A stretch of DNA of 64,000 nt from Pseudomonas sp. B21_DOA (lineage in GTDB: Bacteria; Pseudomonadota; Gammaproteobacteria; Pseudomonadales; Pseudomonadaceae), in the NCBI GenBank assembly GCA_030544685.1, contig CP086683.1, positions 5,022,001 to 5,086,000 of the forward strand. The letters are read 5' to 3'. Below are positions 51,608 through 61,173 of the stretch, one piece after another; within the stretch, counting starts at the first letter, position 1, and every line of letters begins with the position of its first letter. The position numbers and the translations under genes were made by a program. A model generated the notes under the pieces. It was not told the origin of the DNA and did no database searches. It saw nothing but the letters and a program-made list of their open reading frames with translations.

Positions 51608-52819
51608 ATGCAGTTCAGCAAATCGAACAAGCTCGCCAACGTCTGCTACGACATTCGCGGCCCGGTGCTCAAGCACGCCAAACGACTGGAAGAGGAAGGC
51701 CAGCGCATCCTCAAGCTGAACATCGGCAACCCGGCGCCGTTTGGTTTCGAAGCGCCGGACGAAATCCTTCAGGACGTGATCCGCAACCTCCCCACCGCGC
51801 AAGGCTACAGCGATTCCAAAGGCCTGTTCAGCGCGCGCAAGGCGGTGATGCAGTACTACCAGCAAAAGCAGGTTGAAGGCGTCGGCATCGAAGACATCTA
51901 CCTGGGCAACGGTGTGTCCGAGCTGATCGTGATGTCGCTGCAGGCGCTGCTCAACAACGGCGACGAAGTGCTGGTGCCAGCCCCGGACTATCCGCTATGG
52001 ACCGCCGCCGTCAGCCTCGCCGGCGGTAACGCTGTGCATTATCTGTGCGACGAAGGCGCCGACTGGTTCCCGGATCTGGCTGACATCAAGGCCAAGATCA
52101 CCCCGAACACCAAGGCCATGGTGATCATCAACCCGAACAACCCGACCGGTGCGGTGTACTCGAAGGAAGTGCTGCTGGGCATGCTGGAAATCGCCCGTGC
52201 GCACAACCTGGTGGTGTTCTCCGATGAGATCTACGACAAGATTCTGTATGACGATGCCGTGCACGTCTGCACCGCGTCGCTGGCACCTGACCTGCTCTGC
52301 CTGACCTTCAACGGCTTGTCGAAATCCTACCGTGTGGCCGGTTTCCGCTCCGGCTGGATCGCCATCTCCGGGCCGAAACACAACGCGCAGAGCTACATCG
52401 AAGGCATCGACATGCTGGCCAACATGCGTCTGTGCGCCAACGTGCCGAGCCAGCACGCGATCCAGACCGCGCTGGGCGGTTATCAGAGCATCAACGACCT
52501 GGTGCTGCCGCAAGGTCGCCTGCTGGAACAGCGCAACCGCACCTGGGAATTGCTCAACGACATTCCCGGGGTCAGCTGCGTCAAGCCAATGGGCGCGCTG
52601 TACGCCTTCCCGAAGATCGACCCGAAGGTCTGCCCGATCCACAACGACGAAAAGTTCGTCCTCGACCTGCTGCTTTCCGAGAAGCTGCTGGTGGTGCAGG
52701 GCACGGCATTCAACTGGCCGTGGCCGGATCACTTCCGTGTGGTCACCCTGCCCCGCGTCGATGACCTGGAAATGGCCATCGGCCGTATCGGTAACTTCCT
52801 CAAGTCCTACCGCCAGTAA
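51608..52819 (+). CDS. alaA: Alanine (glutamate-pyruvate) aminotransferase AlaA
   Basis: Class I/II PLP aminotransferase of 403 residues, matching the AlaA/YfbQ type that forms alanine from pyruvate and glutamate. The PLP lysine lies in FNGLSKSYRVAGFRSGW (Lys near 240). Other conserved points are LNIGNPAPFGFEAPDE, INPNNPTGAVYS and the carboxylate-binding arginine in WPDHFRVVTLPR. It is divergent from msrB and upstream of htpX, as in P. aeruginosa. ATG 51608. Confidence 0.92.
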   Translation: MQFSKSNKLANVCYDIRGPVLKHAKRLEEEGQRILKLNIGNPAPFGFEAPDEILQDVIRNLPTAQGYSDSKGLFSARKAVMQYYQQKQVEGVGIEDIYLGNGVSELIVMSLQALLNNGDEVLVPAPDYPLWTAAVSLAGGNAVHYLCDEGADWFPDLADIKAKITPNTKAMVIINPNNPTGAVYSKEVLLGMLEIARAHNLVVFSDEIYDKILYDDAVHVCTASLAPDLLCLTFNGLSKSYRVAGFRSGWIAISGPKHNAQSYIEGIDMLANMRLCANVPSQHAIQTALGGYQSINDLVLPQGRLLEQRNRTWELLNDIPGVSCVKPMGALYAFPKIDPKVCPIHNDEKFVLDLLLSEKLLVVQGTAFNWPWPDHFRVVTLPRVDDLEMAIGRIGNFLKSYRQ

Positions 52820-53122
52820 TAGGCCATTAGTGCGCAACGGATTGCCCGTTGCGCGCTGTCTGATTCAGCAACACATCTTTGTCCCGCACCTTTGCAGCCC
52901 TTCTACACTTGCGATGCGAGCCGTAAAGGCCTGTCCGACCTAATGCGCGCGGGGCGAAAGGGTGTGTCAGCTGTATCGGAATCGAGGGTGGGAATTTTCT
53001 TTCCCCTCAGGAAACTGCTGTAGGACACAGTTTGAAATAGTCACTCGGTTGAATAGCCCGGTGCCGCACCTTATATACCCCGCAGTACGCTACATCTTTA
53101 GCTTGAGGAGAGTTCTACAACC
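52820..53122. other. htpX upstream region
   Basis: About 300 bases with no gene. The 3' part carries the probable htpX promoter (53049-53077). The 5' part shows no clear terminator for alaA. Confidence 0.5.
53049..53077 (+). promoter_or_regulatory. Probable htpX promoter
   Basis: TTGAAT (53049-53054), a 17-base spacer and TATATA (53072-53077) form a sigma70 promoter. The overlapping string GGTTGAA then CCTTATAT also resembles a heat-shock (sigma32) promoter, which would suit htpX. The two readings cannot be separated from sequence alone. Confidence 0.55.
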
Positions 53123-54010
53123 ATGATGCGCATCCTGCTGTTTTTGGCCACTAACCTGGCGGTCGTGCTGATAGCCAGCATCACCCTGAGCCTGTTCGGC
53201 TTCAACGGGTTCATGGCGGCCAACGGGGTCGACCTCGACCTCAGTCAGCTGCTGGTTTTCTGTGCGGTCTTTGGTTTCGCCGGCTCGTTGTTCTCGCTGT
53301 TCATCTCCAAGTGGATGGCCAAGATGAGCACCGGCACGCAAATCATCAGCCAGCCACGCACCCGTCATGAGCAATGGCTGCTGCAAACGGTCGAGCAACT
53401 GTCGCGCGAAGCCGGGATCAAGATGCCTGAGGTCGGGATTTTCCCGGCCTACGAAGCGAATGCCTTCGCTACCGGCTGGAACAAGAACGACGCGCTGGTC
53501 GCGGTCAGCCAAGGCCTGCTCGAGCGTTTCTCGCCCGATGAGGTGAAAGCCGTACTGGCTCACGAAATCGGTCACGTAGCCAACGGTGACATGGTGACGC
53601 TGGCGCTGATCCAGGGCGTGGTGAACACCTTTGTGATGTTCTTCGCGCGGATCATCGGCAACTTCGTCGACAAGGTCATCTTCAAGAACGAAGAAGGCCA
53701 GGGCATCGCCTATTACGTGGCGACCATCTTCGCCGAACTGGTGCTGGGCATCCTCGCCAGCGCAATCGTCATGTGGTTCTCGCGCAAGCGCGAATTCCGC
53801 GCCGACGAAGCCGGCGCCCGCCTGGCCGGTACCAGCGCGATGATCGGCGCACTGCAACGTCTGCGTGCCGAACAGGGCCTGCCGGTGCACATGCCCGACA
53901 CCCTGAACGCCTTCGGCATCAACGGTGGCATCAAGCAGGGCTTCGCCCGCATGTTCATGAGCCACCCGCCGCTGGAAGAGCGTATTGACGCACTGCGTCG
54001 TCGCGGTTGA
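53123..54010 (+). CDS. htpX: Membrane zinc metalloprotease HtpX
   Basis: Protein of 295 residues that degrades damaged membrane proteins together with FtsH. Two N-terminal transmembrane helices (about 5-25 and 38-60), the zinc motif [14 protein letters not shown] (about residues 141-154), two further hydrophobic helices, then the third zinc ligand region [14 protein letters not shown]. It starts at ATG 53123 after TTGAGGAGAG. A hairpin terminator follows. Confidence 0.95.
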   Translation: MMRILLFLATNLAVVLIASITLSLFGFNGFMAANGVDLDLSQLLVFCAVFGFAGSLFSLFISKWMAKMSTGTQIISQPRTRHEQWLLQTVEQLSREAGIKMPEVGIFPAYEANAFATGWNKNDALVAVSQGLLERFSPDEVKAVLAHEIGHVANGDMVTLALIQGVVNTFVMFFARIIGNFVDKVIFKNEEGQGIAYYVATIFAELVLGILASAIVMWFSRKREFRADEAGARLAGTSAMIGALQRLRAEQGLPVHMPDTLNAFGINGGIKQGFARMFMSHPPLEERIDALRRRG

Positions 54011-54031
54011 TTTGATCGAAGTGAAAAGAAG

Positions 54032-54056
54032 GCCCGCAGTGATGCGGGCTTTTTTG
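54032..54056 (+). terminator. Rho-independent terminator of htpX
   Basis: GCCCGCA (54032-54038) pairs with TGCGGGC (54043-54049), followed by a run of six T. Confidence 0.9.
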
Positions 54057-54089
54057 CATCTTCAGATCATGCGTTGTCAGCAAAGTCCC

Positions 54090-54156
54090 ATTCGCTAGCA
54101 GGCTCGCTCCCACCTTTGGAATGCGTTCCCCTGTGGGAGCGAGCCTGCTCGCGAAG
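54090..54156. repeat. REP doublet
   Basis: TTCGCTAGCAGGCTCGCTCC (54091-54110, one mismatch from the family) and the inverse GTGGGAGCGAGCCTGCTCGC (54133-54152). It separates htpX from the convergent tpm gene. Confidence 0.85.
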
Positions 54157-54179
54157 ACGCCGGAGCTGCTAACAGAAAA

Positions 54180-54835
54180 CTATCTGGAAGAAACCCGATA
54201 GACCCGCTCCACCAACCACTCAACCCCGCCCTGCAGAAACTTCGGGCTCTCAGCCAGAATATCCCGCTCTTGCAGGTTCTCCACCTGCCAACCCTGGCCC
54301 AGCAAGCGCTGCACCTCATCATCATTCACCGCAAACGGCGGCCCCGGAATCTGCGTCTGATCGTAATCCAGGGTAATCACCAGCCCTTTCACCCTCGGCG
54401 CCAGCAACTGCTGCAGATGCGCCGCGTAGCGCTCGCGCATCGCTTCCGGCAAGGCAATCAGCGCGGCACGGTCATACAATGCCGTGCAATCGGCGACATC
54501 TTCCGTCGTCAGCGCAAAAAATCTCCGCACCACAGCTCGACGGCATCACTGCGATACACCTTGAATGCGCCCTGCTCGCTGATCTGCGGTTCAATCTTGT
54601 GCTCAACGAAAAAATCCTCGACGGCCCTTTCCGACAGCTCCACTCCAAGCACCTGATGTCCCTGCCCGGCGAGCCAGAGCAGATCCAGACTTTTCCCGCA
54701 CAGCGGCACCAGCACGCGCGCTGACGGTGCAATCGCCAGCTCCGGCCAATAGCGCTGCAAATACGGGTTTGCCTCAAACTGGTGAAAGCCGATCTGGTTC
54801 GAATCCCATTTCTTGTACCAAAATTCTGGCTGCAT
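54180..54835 (-). CDS. tpm: Thiopurine S-methyltransferase (frame break)
   Basis: About 218 residues after correction. In Pseudomonas this SAM-dependent enzyme methylates thiopurines and selenite or tellurite species. The N-terminal part begins [19 protein letters not shown] and has the SAM motif [20 protein letters not shown]; the C-terminal part has [19 protein letters not shown] and [20 protein letters not shown]. The frame changes at the A run 54516-54521; one additional base gives [16 protein letters not shown] 54835. It is divergent from the dioxygenase gene. Confidence 0.92.
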
Positions 54836-54939
54836 GGATCACTCCCGAAAAACCGATGAAAAACCGCAGAAACTTATATTAGATTCAGATCGATGATCTG
54901 GCTGAAGATGGCTCATCTTAATCGTTCAGGAGCCCGTCC

Positions 54940-55705
54940 ATGTTGCCCAGCCTGTTTATCTCCCACGGCTCGCCGATGCTGGCGCTGGAACCTGGTGCCA
55001 GCGGCCCGGCACTGGCGCGACTGGCCACCGAACTGCCGCGCCCCAAAGCCATCGTCATCATCTCGGCGCACTGGGAAAGCCAAGAACTGCTGGTCAGCAG
55101 CCATCCGCACCCGGACACCTGGCACGACTTCGGCGGTTTCCCCGAGCGCTGTTTGAAGTGCAGTACCCGGCCCCGGGTAATTCGCAACTGGCCGCAGAGG
55201 TGGCTGAGCTGCTGAACGCCAATGACCTGCCAGCGCGGCTCGATCCGCAGCGACCGTTCGATCATGGTGTTTGGGTGCCGCTGTCATTGATGTATCCGCA
55301 GGCCGACATTCCGGTAGTGCAAGTCTCGCTGCCGAGTCGTGGCGGGCCGGCGTTGCAGACGCGGGTTGGCCGTGCGCTGGCGAGCCTGCGCGAAAAAGAC
55401 ATCTTGTTGATCGGCTCCGGCAGCATCACCCATAACCTGCGGGAGCTGGACTGGCATGCCGGGCCGGAAAGCATTGAACCGTGGGCGCGGGATTTTCGTG
55501 ACTGGATGATCGACAAGCTGGCGGCCGACGATGAAACGGCACTGCATGATTATCGCCAGCAGGCGCCGAATGCCGTGCGCAGCCATCCGAGTGATGAGCA
55601 TCTGTTGCCGTTGTATTTTGCGCGGGTGCCGGTGGGAGGTTTAGCGTGGCGCATCAGGGATTCACGATGGGCGCGCTGGGCATGGATATTTATCGCTTCG
55701 GTTGA
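54940..55705 (+). CDS. DODA-type (class III extradiol) dioxygenase (two frame breaks)
   Basis: About 255 residues after correction. It belongs to the YgiD/LigB-like family of metal-dependent dioxygenases. Metal-ligand segments are ISHGSPML (His near 9), ISAHWES, FDHGVWVPLSLMYP and GSGSITHNL. Breaks: the CCCC run 55140-55143 (one C missing; correction gives FPRALFEVQYPAPG) and the GGG run 55624-55626 (one G missing; correction gives ARGAGGRFSVAHQGF and ends at TGA 55703). Uncorrected, the frame reads on through a REP element and terminator to 55823. The substrate is unknown. Confidence 0.87.
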
Positions 55706-55708
55706 AGC

Positions 55709-55735
55709 ATTCGCGAGCAGGCTCGCTCCCACAGG
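55709..55735. repeat. Single REP element
   Basis: TTCGCGAGCAGGCTCGCTCC within 55709-55735 is a single family copy without an inverted partner. It lies directly after the dioxygenase stop and before the shared terminator. Confidence 0.8.
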
Positions 55736-55748
55736 AGCCAAAAAAGGC

Positions 55749-55780
55749 AAAAAAATCCCCGAACCAGTCGGGGATTTTTT
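55749..55780. terminator. Bidirectional rho-independent terminator
   Basis: AAAAAATCCCCGA pairs with TCGGGGATTTTTT around a short ACCAG loop. It lies between the convergent dioxygenase and deaD genes. Confidence 0.9.
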
Positions 55781-55807
55781 ATGTGCGATCAATCAGCCCG
55801 GGGCGGA

Positions 55808-57481
55808 TCAATCTTCGCGGTAGCGACGCAGCTTGAGCTGCTTACCGGCCACGCGAGTGTCCTTCAGTTTGGTCAGGAGCTTTTCCAGACCTTCTTCCGG
55901 CAGCTCGACGAGGCTGAAGCTGTCACGCACCTGGATGCGACCGATCGCTTCACGGGCCAGACCGCCTTCGTTGAGGATGGCGCCCAGCAGGTTTTTCGCA
56001 GCGATACCGTCACGCGCACCCAGCGCGGTACGGCAACGAGCACGGCCTTCGCCCAACGGCATTGGCGCGCGACGCTCGCGGTCACCACGATCAGGGCGAT
56101 CACCGGAACGTTCAGGACGGTCGCCACGCGGTGCGTTGTTCGGCACCAGTGGACGTTCCTTCTCGATCGCCGCCAGGTTCAGTGCTTGACCGTTGGTAGC
56201 CTTGCGCAGCAGCGCAGCGGCCAGTGCACGTGGGGTGCAACCGATGTCAGCGGTCAGGCGATCAAGCAGCTCGCCGTGGGTCGATTCGGCATCACCCACC
56301 AGCGGCGACAGGCTGTTGGTCAGTTTCTTGATGCGCGCATCGAGAACAGCCTGAGCGTCCGGCAGACGTACTTCGGCAACCTTCTGCCCGGTTACACGCT
56401 CGATCACTTGCAGCATGCGGCGCTCACGCGGAGTCACCAGCAGCAGCGCACGACCTTCGCGACCGGCACGGCCGGTACGGCCGATACGGTGCACGTAGGA
56501 CTCTGGGTCGTACGGCATGTCAACGTTGAATACGTGAGTGATACGCGGAACGTCGAGACCACGGGCAGCAACGTCGGTGGCGACAACGATGTCCAGACGG
56601 CCATCTTTGAGCGAGTCGATCACGCGCTCACGCTGGTTCTGGGCGATGTCACCGTTCAACGCGGCGGCTTTGTAGCCTTTGGCGTCGAGGGCGCTGGCCA
56701 GGTCCAGGGTCGCTTGCTTGGTGCGCACGAACATGATCAGGGCGTCGAAGTCTTCGACTTCCAGCAGGCTGAGTACGGCCGAGGTTTTCTGGTCAGCGTG
56801 AACCAACAGGTGAGCCTGTTCGATCGCGGTAACGGTCTGGGTCTTGGTCTGGATCTTCACGTGTTGCGGATCGCGCAGGTGGCGTTCGGCAATGGCGCGG
56901 ATCGACTGCGGCAGGGTCGCCGAGAACAAAACGGTCTGGCGGGTCGCTGGCAGAGCCTTGAAGATGACTTCCAGGTCATCCATGAAGCCCAGCTTCAACA
57001 TTTCGTCGGCTTCGTCGAGAACCAGATGGTTCACGGTCGACAGGACTTTCTCGTCGCGACGCAGGTGGTCGCACAGACGACCCGGAGTGGCGACAACGAT
57101 CTGTGCGCCATTACGGATTGCCTTGAGTTGCGGGCCCATCGGCGCGCCGCCGTAAACGGCCACGACGGTGACGCCTGGCATTTGCTTGGCGTAGGTTTCA
57201 AAAGCGGTTGCTACTTGCAGCGCCAACTCTCGGGTTGGCGCCAGGATCAGGGCTTGCGGTTCGCGCTTGGCAGGATCGATGCGGTGCAGAATAGGCAGTG
57301 CGAACGCGGCGGTTTTACCGGTACCGGTTTGCGCCTGGCCAATCATGTCCTGGCCGGCCATGATGATCGGGATCGATTGCTGCTGAATCGCCGAAGGCTC
57401 TTCGTAGCCGGTCGCTGCGACGGCTGCAAGAATATTCGGGTTGAGATTAAAAGCGGCGAATCCGCCGGTTTCCTGGGTCAT
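55808..57481 (-). CDS. deaD: DEAD-box RNA helicase DeaD/CsdA
   Basis: Cold-shock type RNA helicase of 557 residues. Motifs in order: Q motif SAIQQQSIP; AQTGTGKTAA (Walker A, near 50); PTRELALQ; TPGRL; DEAD in VLDEADEML; SAT in LFSATLP; then VATDVAARGLDVPRI and HRIGRTGRAGREG. The C-terminal end has an arginine/aspartate-rich spacer and a DbpA-type RNA-binding domain. ATG 57481 is chosen because the frame upstream is not conserved. It has a long untranslated leader, typical of cold-shock helicases. Confidence 0.94.
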   Translation of the reverse strand: MTQETGGFAAFNLNPNILAAVAATGYEEPSAIQQQSIPIIMAGQDMIGQAQTGTGKTAAFALPILHRIDPAKREPQALILAPTRELALQVATAFETYAKQMPGVTVVAVYGGAPMGPQLKAIRNGAQIVVATPGRLCDHLRRDEKVLSTVNHLVLDEADEMLKLGFMDDLEVIFKALPATRQTVLFSATLPQSIRAIAERHLRDPQHVKIQTKTQTVTAIEQAHLLVHADQKTSAVLSLLEVEDFDALIMFVRTKQATLDLASALDAKGYKAAALNGDIAQNQRERVIDSLKDGRLDIVVATDVAARGLDVPRITHVFNVDMPYDPESYVHRIGRTGRAGREGRALLLVTPRERRMLQVIERVTGQKVAEVRLPDAQAVLDARIKKLTNSLSPLVGDAESTHGELLDRLTADIGCTPRALAAALLRKATNGQALNLAAIEKERPLVPNNAPRGDRPERSGDRPDRGDRERRAPMPLGEGRARCRTALGARDGIAAKNLLGAILNEGGLAREAIGRIQVRDSFSLVELPEEGLEKLLTKLKDTRVAGKQLKLRRYRED

Positions 57482-57901
57482 GGGTCTGCCTCTAAGTGCA
57501 TCCGCAAAGACCCATGCTCCAAAGCTGCGCATGCCGTGTTGAGACTCAAGAGTCGCCCTGGCAGCTTTGTCGGCGGGGATTTGCGAAAACGAATGAATGA
57601 AGATGAATCGTCAAGGAAGAGCCCGCAGTGCGGACGTGCAGCCGAAGCTGACTTCGGGAAATTGCGCTACCTAAACGCGGCCCGGTTAAAGGCCGGCGCG
57701 CACTATACCGGATTTTGCCCAAAAAGGGAGCTTTTTTTATCGCCACAATCCGTGTGTCACCGCCGTGTAACGGGCTTTTGCGGATAATCGTGCAACGGTC
57801 TATTTTGCAAAGGCCCGGCCCTGTGGGCGATGCCGCTAAAACGATTCACCGACCTGCGGCAAAGCGCCGCGCCTTCGCCCTTCCCGCTTGAGGATTTAGC
57901 C
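57482..57901. other. deaD leader and enoyl-CoA hydratase upstream region
   Basis: About 420 bases without a gene. On the minus strand GGTATAGTGCGCGCC (near 57697-57711) gives a clear -10-like TATAGT, so deaD may have a 5' leader of over 200 bases. On the plus strand the last part holds the hydratase ribosome site. Confidence 0.5.
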
Positions 57902-58692
57902 ATGAATCAGCCCTGCGCCGGCCGCGTCAGCCGAGAACGTCGTGGCCACGTGCACCTGATCGGCCTTGATCGGGCGGCCAAGCGCAACGCTTTCGATATC
58001 GACCTGCTCAATGATCTGAGCCTGGCCTACGGCGAATTCGAAGCTGACCGCGAAGCGCGAGTGGCGGTGGTGTTTGGCCACGGCGAACACTTCACCGCCG
58101 GGCTCGATCTGGTCAACGCCAGTGCAGCACTGGCCGAAGGCTGGCAGGTTCCAAGCGGCGGGTGCGATCCCTGGGGTGTTTTCGTCGGCCCACGGGTGAG
58201 CAAACCGGTCATCGTCGCCGCGCAGGGTTACTGCCTGACCATCGGCATCGAGCTGATGCTGGCGGCAGACATCAACCTGTGCGCGAGCAATACCCGCTTC
58301 GCGCAGATGGAAGTGCAGCGTGGGATCTTTGCTTTCGGTGGTGCGACTTTACGTTTCCAGCAGATCGCCGGCTGGGGCAATGCGATGCGCTGGTTGCTCA
58401 CTGGCGATGAGTTCGATGCCCACGATGCGTTGCATCTGGGCTTGGTCCAGGAAGTGATGGCCAGCGAAGACTTGCTGCCCCGAGCGATCGAACTGGCCGA
58501 ACGGATTGCCCGGCAGGCGCCGCTGGGCGTGCAGGCGACGTTGATGTCAGCGAGACAGGCGCGTTATGAGGGTGAGACAGCGGCGGCGCAGGCGTTACCG
58601 GCGCTGGTGAAGAAGTTGCTCGCCACTGAGGATGCCCGGGAGGGGTGCGGTCGTTGGTGGAACGGCGGCCTGGGGTTTTCAAAGGGATCTGA
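57902..58692 (+). CDS. Enoyl-CoA hydratase/isomerase family protein (frame break near end)
   Basis: Crotonase-fold protein of about 263 residues after correction. It has the oxyanion-hole segments RAAKRNAFDIDLL and GEHFTAGLDLVNA, and GYCLTIGIELMLAADINLC near residue 110. Position 130-150 reads FAQMEVQRGIFAFGGATLRF. It likely hydrates or isomerises an acyl-CoA; the substrate is unknown. The frame breaks at GGGG 58642-58645; with one G added it ends EGVRSLVERRPGVFKGI at TGA 58690. Uncorrected, it reads into the REP doublet up to 58849. ATG 57902 follows GAGGA. The deaD-hydratase order is conserved in pseudomonads. Confidence 0.88.
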
Positions 58693-58715
58693 AAGATGTT
58701 GTGACTATCAGGACG

Positions 58716-58808
58716 CCTTCGCGGGCAAGCCCGCTCCCACAATGACCGAGTCGTCCACACGTTTTACGTACGGCGCGAATCCTGTGGGAGCTGGCTTGCC
58801 AGCGAAGG
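58716..58808. repeat. REP doublet
   Basis: TTCGCGGGCAAGCCCGCTCC (58718-58737) and an inverted variant GTGGGAGCTGGCTTGCCAGC (58784-58803), the same pair of variants as the doublet between atuE and atuF. Confidence 0.85.
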
Positions 58809-58823
58809 GGCGGTACTGCCGGC

Positions 58824-59578
58824 TCAGGTCGCCGGGCGAATCGCGTTGATCAACGATTGCAACGAATACCCCAACCGCGGCGCCAGCGCTTCGGCCCGTT
58901 GGGTCAGCGCCTGCATGTCCAGTGCCTGATCGAGATCGGCCGGGACAATCAGAATCACGTTGCCCTCCTTCACCGGCAATTCCCAGTAGTGCCGGTGATA
59001 GAGGCCACGCAACAACGCCGCGCCCAGCGGTTTGCCGTCGTCGGTGGCCCACTGGTTGATCACCAGCCAGCCGCCCGGATTCAAGCGCTTCTGACAGTCG
59101 CCAAGAAAACTCCACGCCAGATGCCCGACACCGGGGCCGACATCGGTATAGAGGTCGACGAAAATCAGATCCGCCGGCTCGGCAGTCGGCAGCAATTCCA
59201 GCGCATCGCCGACGCGGATGTACAAACGCGGATCATCGTCCAGGCCGAGATATTCGATGGCCAGACGCGGCACGTCCGGGCGCAGTTCGATGGCTTCGAC
59301 GTCTTCCAGCGGCAGAAACTTCAGGCAAGCCTGGGTCAGCGTGCCCGCCCCAAACCGAGAAACAGTGCGCTCTCCGGCTGCTCGTGGCACAGCGCGCCGA
59401 TCAGCATGGCGCGGGTATAGTCGTACTCCAGCCAGCTCGGATCGGCGGTGAACACGCAGCTCTGCTCGATCGCATCGCCGAACTCGAGAAAGCGGTAATC
59501 GGCCACTTCCAGCACGCGAATCACGCCGAACTCATCCTGTACTTCGGCGAGCAGATGCTCGACGCGCTCCTCAGTCAT
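58824..59578 (-). CDS. Spermidine synthase-like SAM-fold protein (frame break)
   Basis: About 251 residues after correction. It has the spermidine synthase/methyltransferase fold: LFLGLGAGTLTQACLKFLP (SAM or dcSAM-binding loop, visible only after joining the frames), VEAIELRPDVPRLA and ADLIFVDLYTDVGPG. The frame changes at the CCCC run 59348-59351 (one base missing). The catalytic Asp region of true spermidine synthases (D-x-S-D-P) is replaced by VDLYTDVG, so activity as a polyamine synthase is doubtful. ATG 59578. The function is unproven. Confidence 0.8.
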
Positions 59579-59729
59579 TTCGTCTCCTGATGGTCACCGG
59601 GCGCGGTGACGCGATGGCACCGCTGTGGCGCCGTGGCAAAGCGGCGATTGTCGGCGATGGGGCGGGAGCAGGTCACGCACTAATTGCTGCTAACATGGCG
59701 CTCCCCTGCGTACGAACTTCGAGACCGTG

Positions 59730-61076
59730 ATGAGCCAACCGTGGAGCCCTGACAGCTGGCGCGCCCTGCCGATCCAGCAACAACCGCAATACCCCGACGC
59801 CGCGCACCTGCGCCAGGTCGAGCAGACCCTGGCCAGCTATCCGCCGCTGGTGTTCGCCGGCGAAGCGCGCGAATTGCGCCGCCAGTTTGCCGAAGTCACC
59901 CAGGGCCGCGCGTTCCTGTTGCAGGGCGGCGATTGCGCGGAAAGCTTCGCCGAATTCTCCGCCGCGAAGATCCGCGACACCTTTAAAGTGTTGCTGCAAA
60001 TGGCAATCGTCATGACCTTCGCCGCTGGCTGCCCGGTGGTCAAGGTCGGGCGCATGGCCGGCCAGTTCGCCAAGCCGCGTTCGGCCAACGACGAAACCAT
60101 CGGCGGCGTGACCCTGCCGGCCTACCGTGGCGACATCGTCAACGGCATCGGCTTCGACGAAAAGAGCCGCGTGCCGGATCCGGAACGTCTGCTGCAGTCC
60201 TACCATCAGTCCACGGCGACCCTGAACCTGTTGCGCGCTTTCGCTCAGGGCGGTTTTGCCGACCTGCATCAGGTGCACAAGTGGAACCTGGATTTCATCG
60301 CCAACTCGGCGCTGGCCGAGAAGTACAGCCACCTCGCCGACCGCATTGATGAAACCCTCGCGTTCATGCGCGCCTGCGGCATGGACAGCTCGCCGCAACT
60401 GCGCGAAACCAGCTTCTTCACCGCCCACGAAGCGTTGCTGCTGAACTACGAAGAAGCCTTCGTGCGCCGCGACAGCCTGACCAACGATTACTACGACTGC
60501 TCGGCGCACATGCTGTGGATCGGCGACCGCACCCGCCAGCTCGACGGCGCGCACGTCGAATTTCTGCGCGGGGTGAACAACCCGATCGGCGTCAAGGTCG
60601 GCCCGAGCATGAATCCCGATGATCTGATTCGCCTGATCGACGTGCTCAACCCGGACAACGATCCGGGCCGCTTGAACCTGATCGCGCGGATGGGCGCGAA
60701 CAAGGTCGGCGATCATCTGCCGGCACTGATCCGCGCGGTCCAGCGCGAAGGCAAGCAGGTGCTGTGGAGCTCCGACCCGATGCACGGCAACACCATCAAG
60801 GCCAGCAGCGGCTACAAGACCCGTGACTTCGCGCAGATTCTTGGCGAGGTGAAGCAGTTCTTCCAGGTGCACGAAGCGGAAGGCAGTTATGCCGGCGGCA
60901 TTCACATCGAGATGACCGGGCAGAACGTCACCGAGTGCATCGGCGGCGCCCGACCGATTACCGAGGATGGCTTGTCCGACCGTTATCACACCCACTGCGA
61001 TCCGCGGATGAATGCTGATCAGTCGCTGGAATTGGCGTTTTTGATTGCCGAAACCCTGAAGCAAGTCCGGCGCTAG
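59730..61076 (+). CDS. Class II 3-deoxy-7-phosphoheptulonate (DAHP) synthase
   Basis: Plant-type DAHP synthase of 448 residues that condenses phosphoenolpyruvate and erythrose-4-phosphate, the first shikimate step. Conserved segments are [63 protein letters not shown] and HTHCDPRMN (metal ligands). ATG 59730 ([10 protein letters not shown]) is the family-like start; a GTG three bases upstream is less likely. It is a stand-alone gene divergent from the spermidine synthase-like gene. Confidence 0.94.
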   Translation: MSQPWSPDSWRALPIQQQPQYPDAAHLRQVEQTLASYPPLVFAGEARELRRQFAEVTQGRAFLLQGGDCAESFAEFSAAKIRDTFKVLLQMAIVMTFAAGCPVVKVGRMAGQFAKPRSANDETIGGVTLPAYRGDIVNGIGFDEKSRVPDPERLLQSYHQSTATLNLLRAFAQGGFADLHQVHKWNLDFIANSALAEKYSHLADRIDETLAFMRACGMDSSPQLRETSFFTAHEALLLNYEEAFVRRDSLTNDYYDCSAHMLWIGDRTRQLDGAHVEFLRGVNNPIGVKVGPSMNPDDLIRLIDVLNPDNDPGRLNLIARMGANKVGDHLPALIRAVQREGKQVLWSSDPMHGNTIKASSGYKTRDFAQILGEVKQFFQVHEAEGSYAGGIHIEMTGQNVTECIGGARPITEDGLSDRYHTHCDPRMNADQSLELAFLIAETLKQVRR

Positions 61077-61089
61077 ACCGAGTCGCCAT

Positions 61090-61167
61090 CTTCGCGAGCA
61101 AGCTCGCTCACACACAGGACCTGTGGCCTACACAAAACCAATGTGGGAGCGAGCTTGCTCGCGAAGG
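61090..61167. repeat. REP doublet
   Basis: TTCGCGAGCAAGCTCGCTCA (61091-61110) and its inverse GTGGGAGCGAGCTTGCTCGC (61143-61162) lie between the convergent DAHP synthase and YcaQ-like genes. Confidence 0.85.
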
Positions 61168-61173
61168 GCCAGC

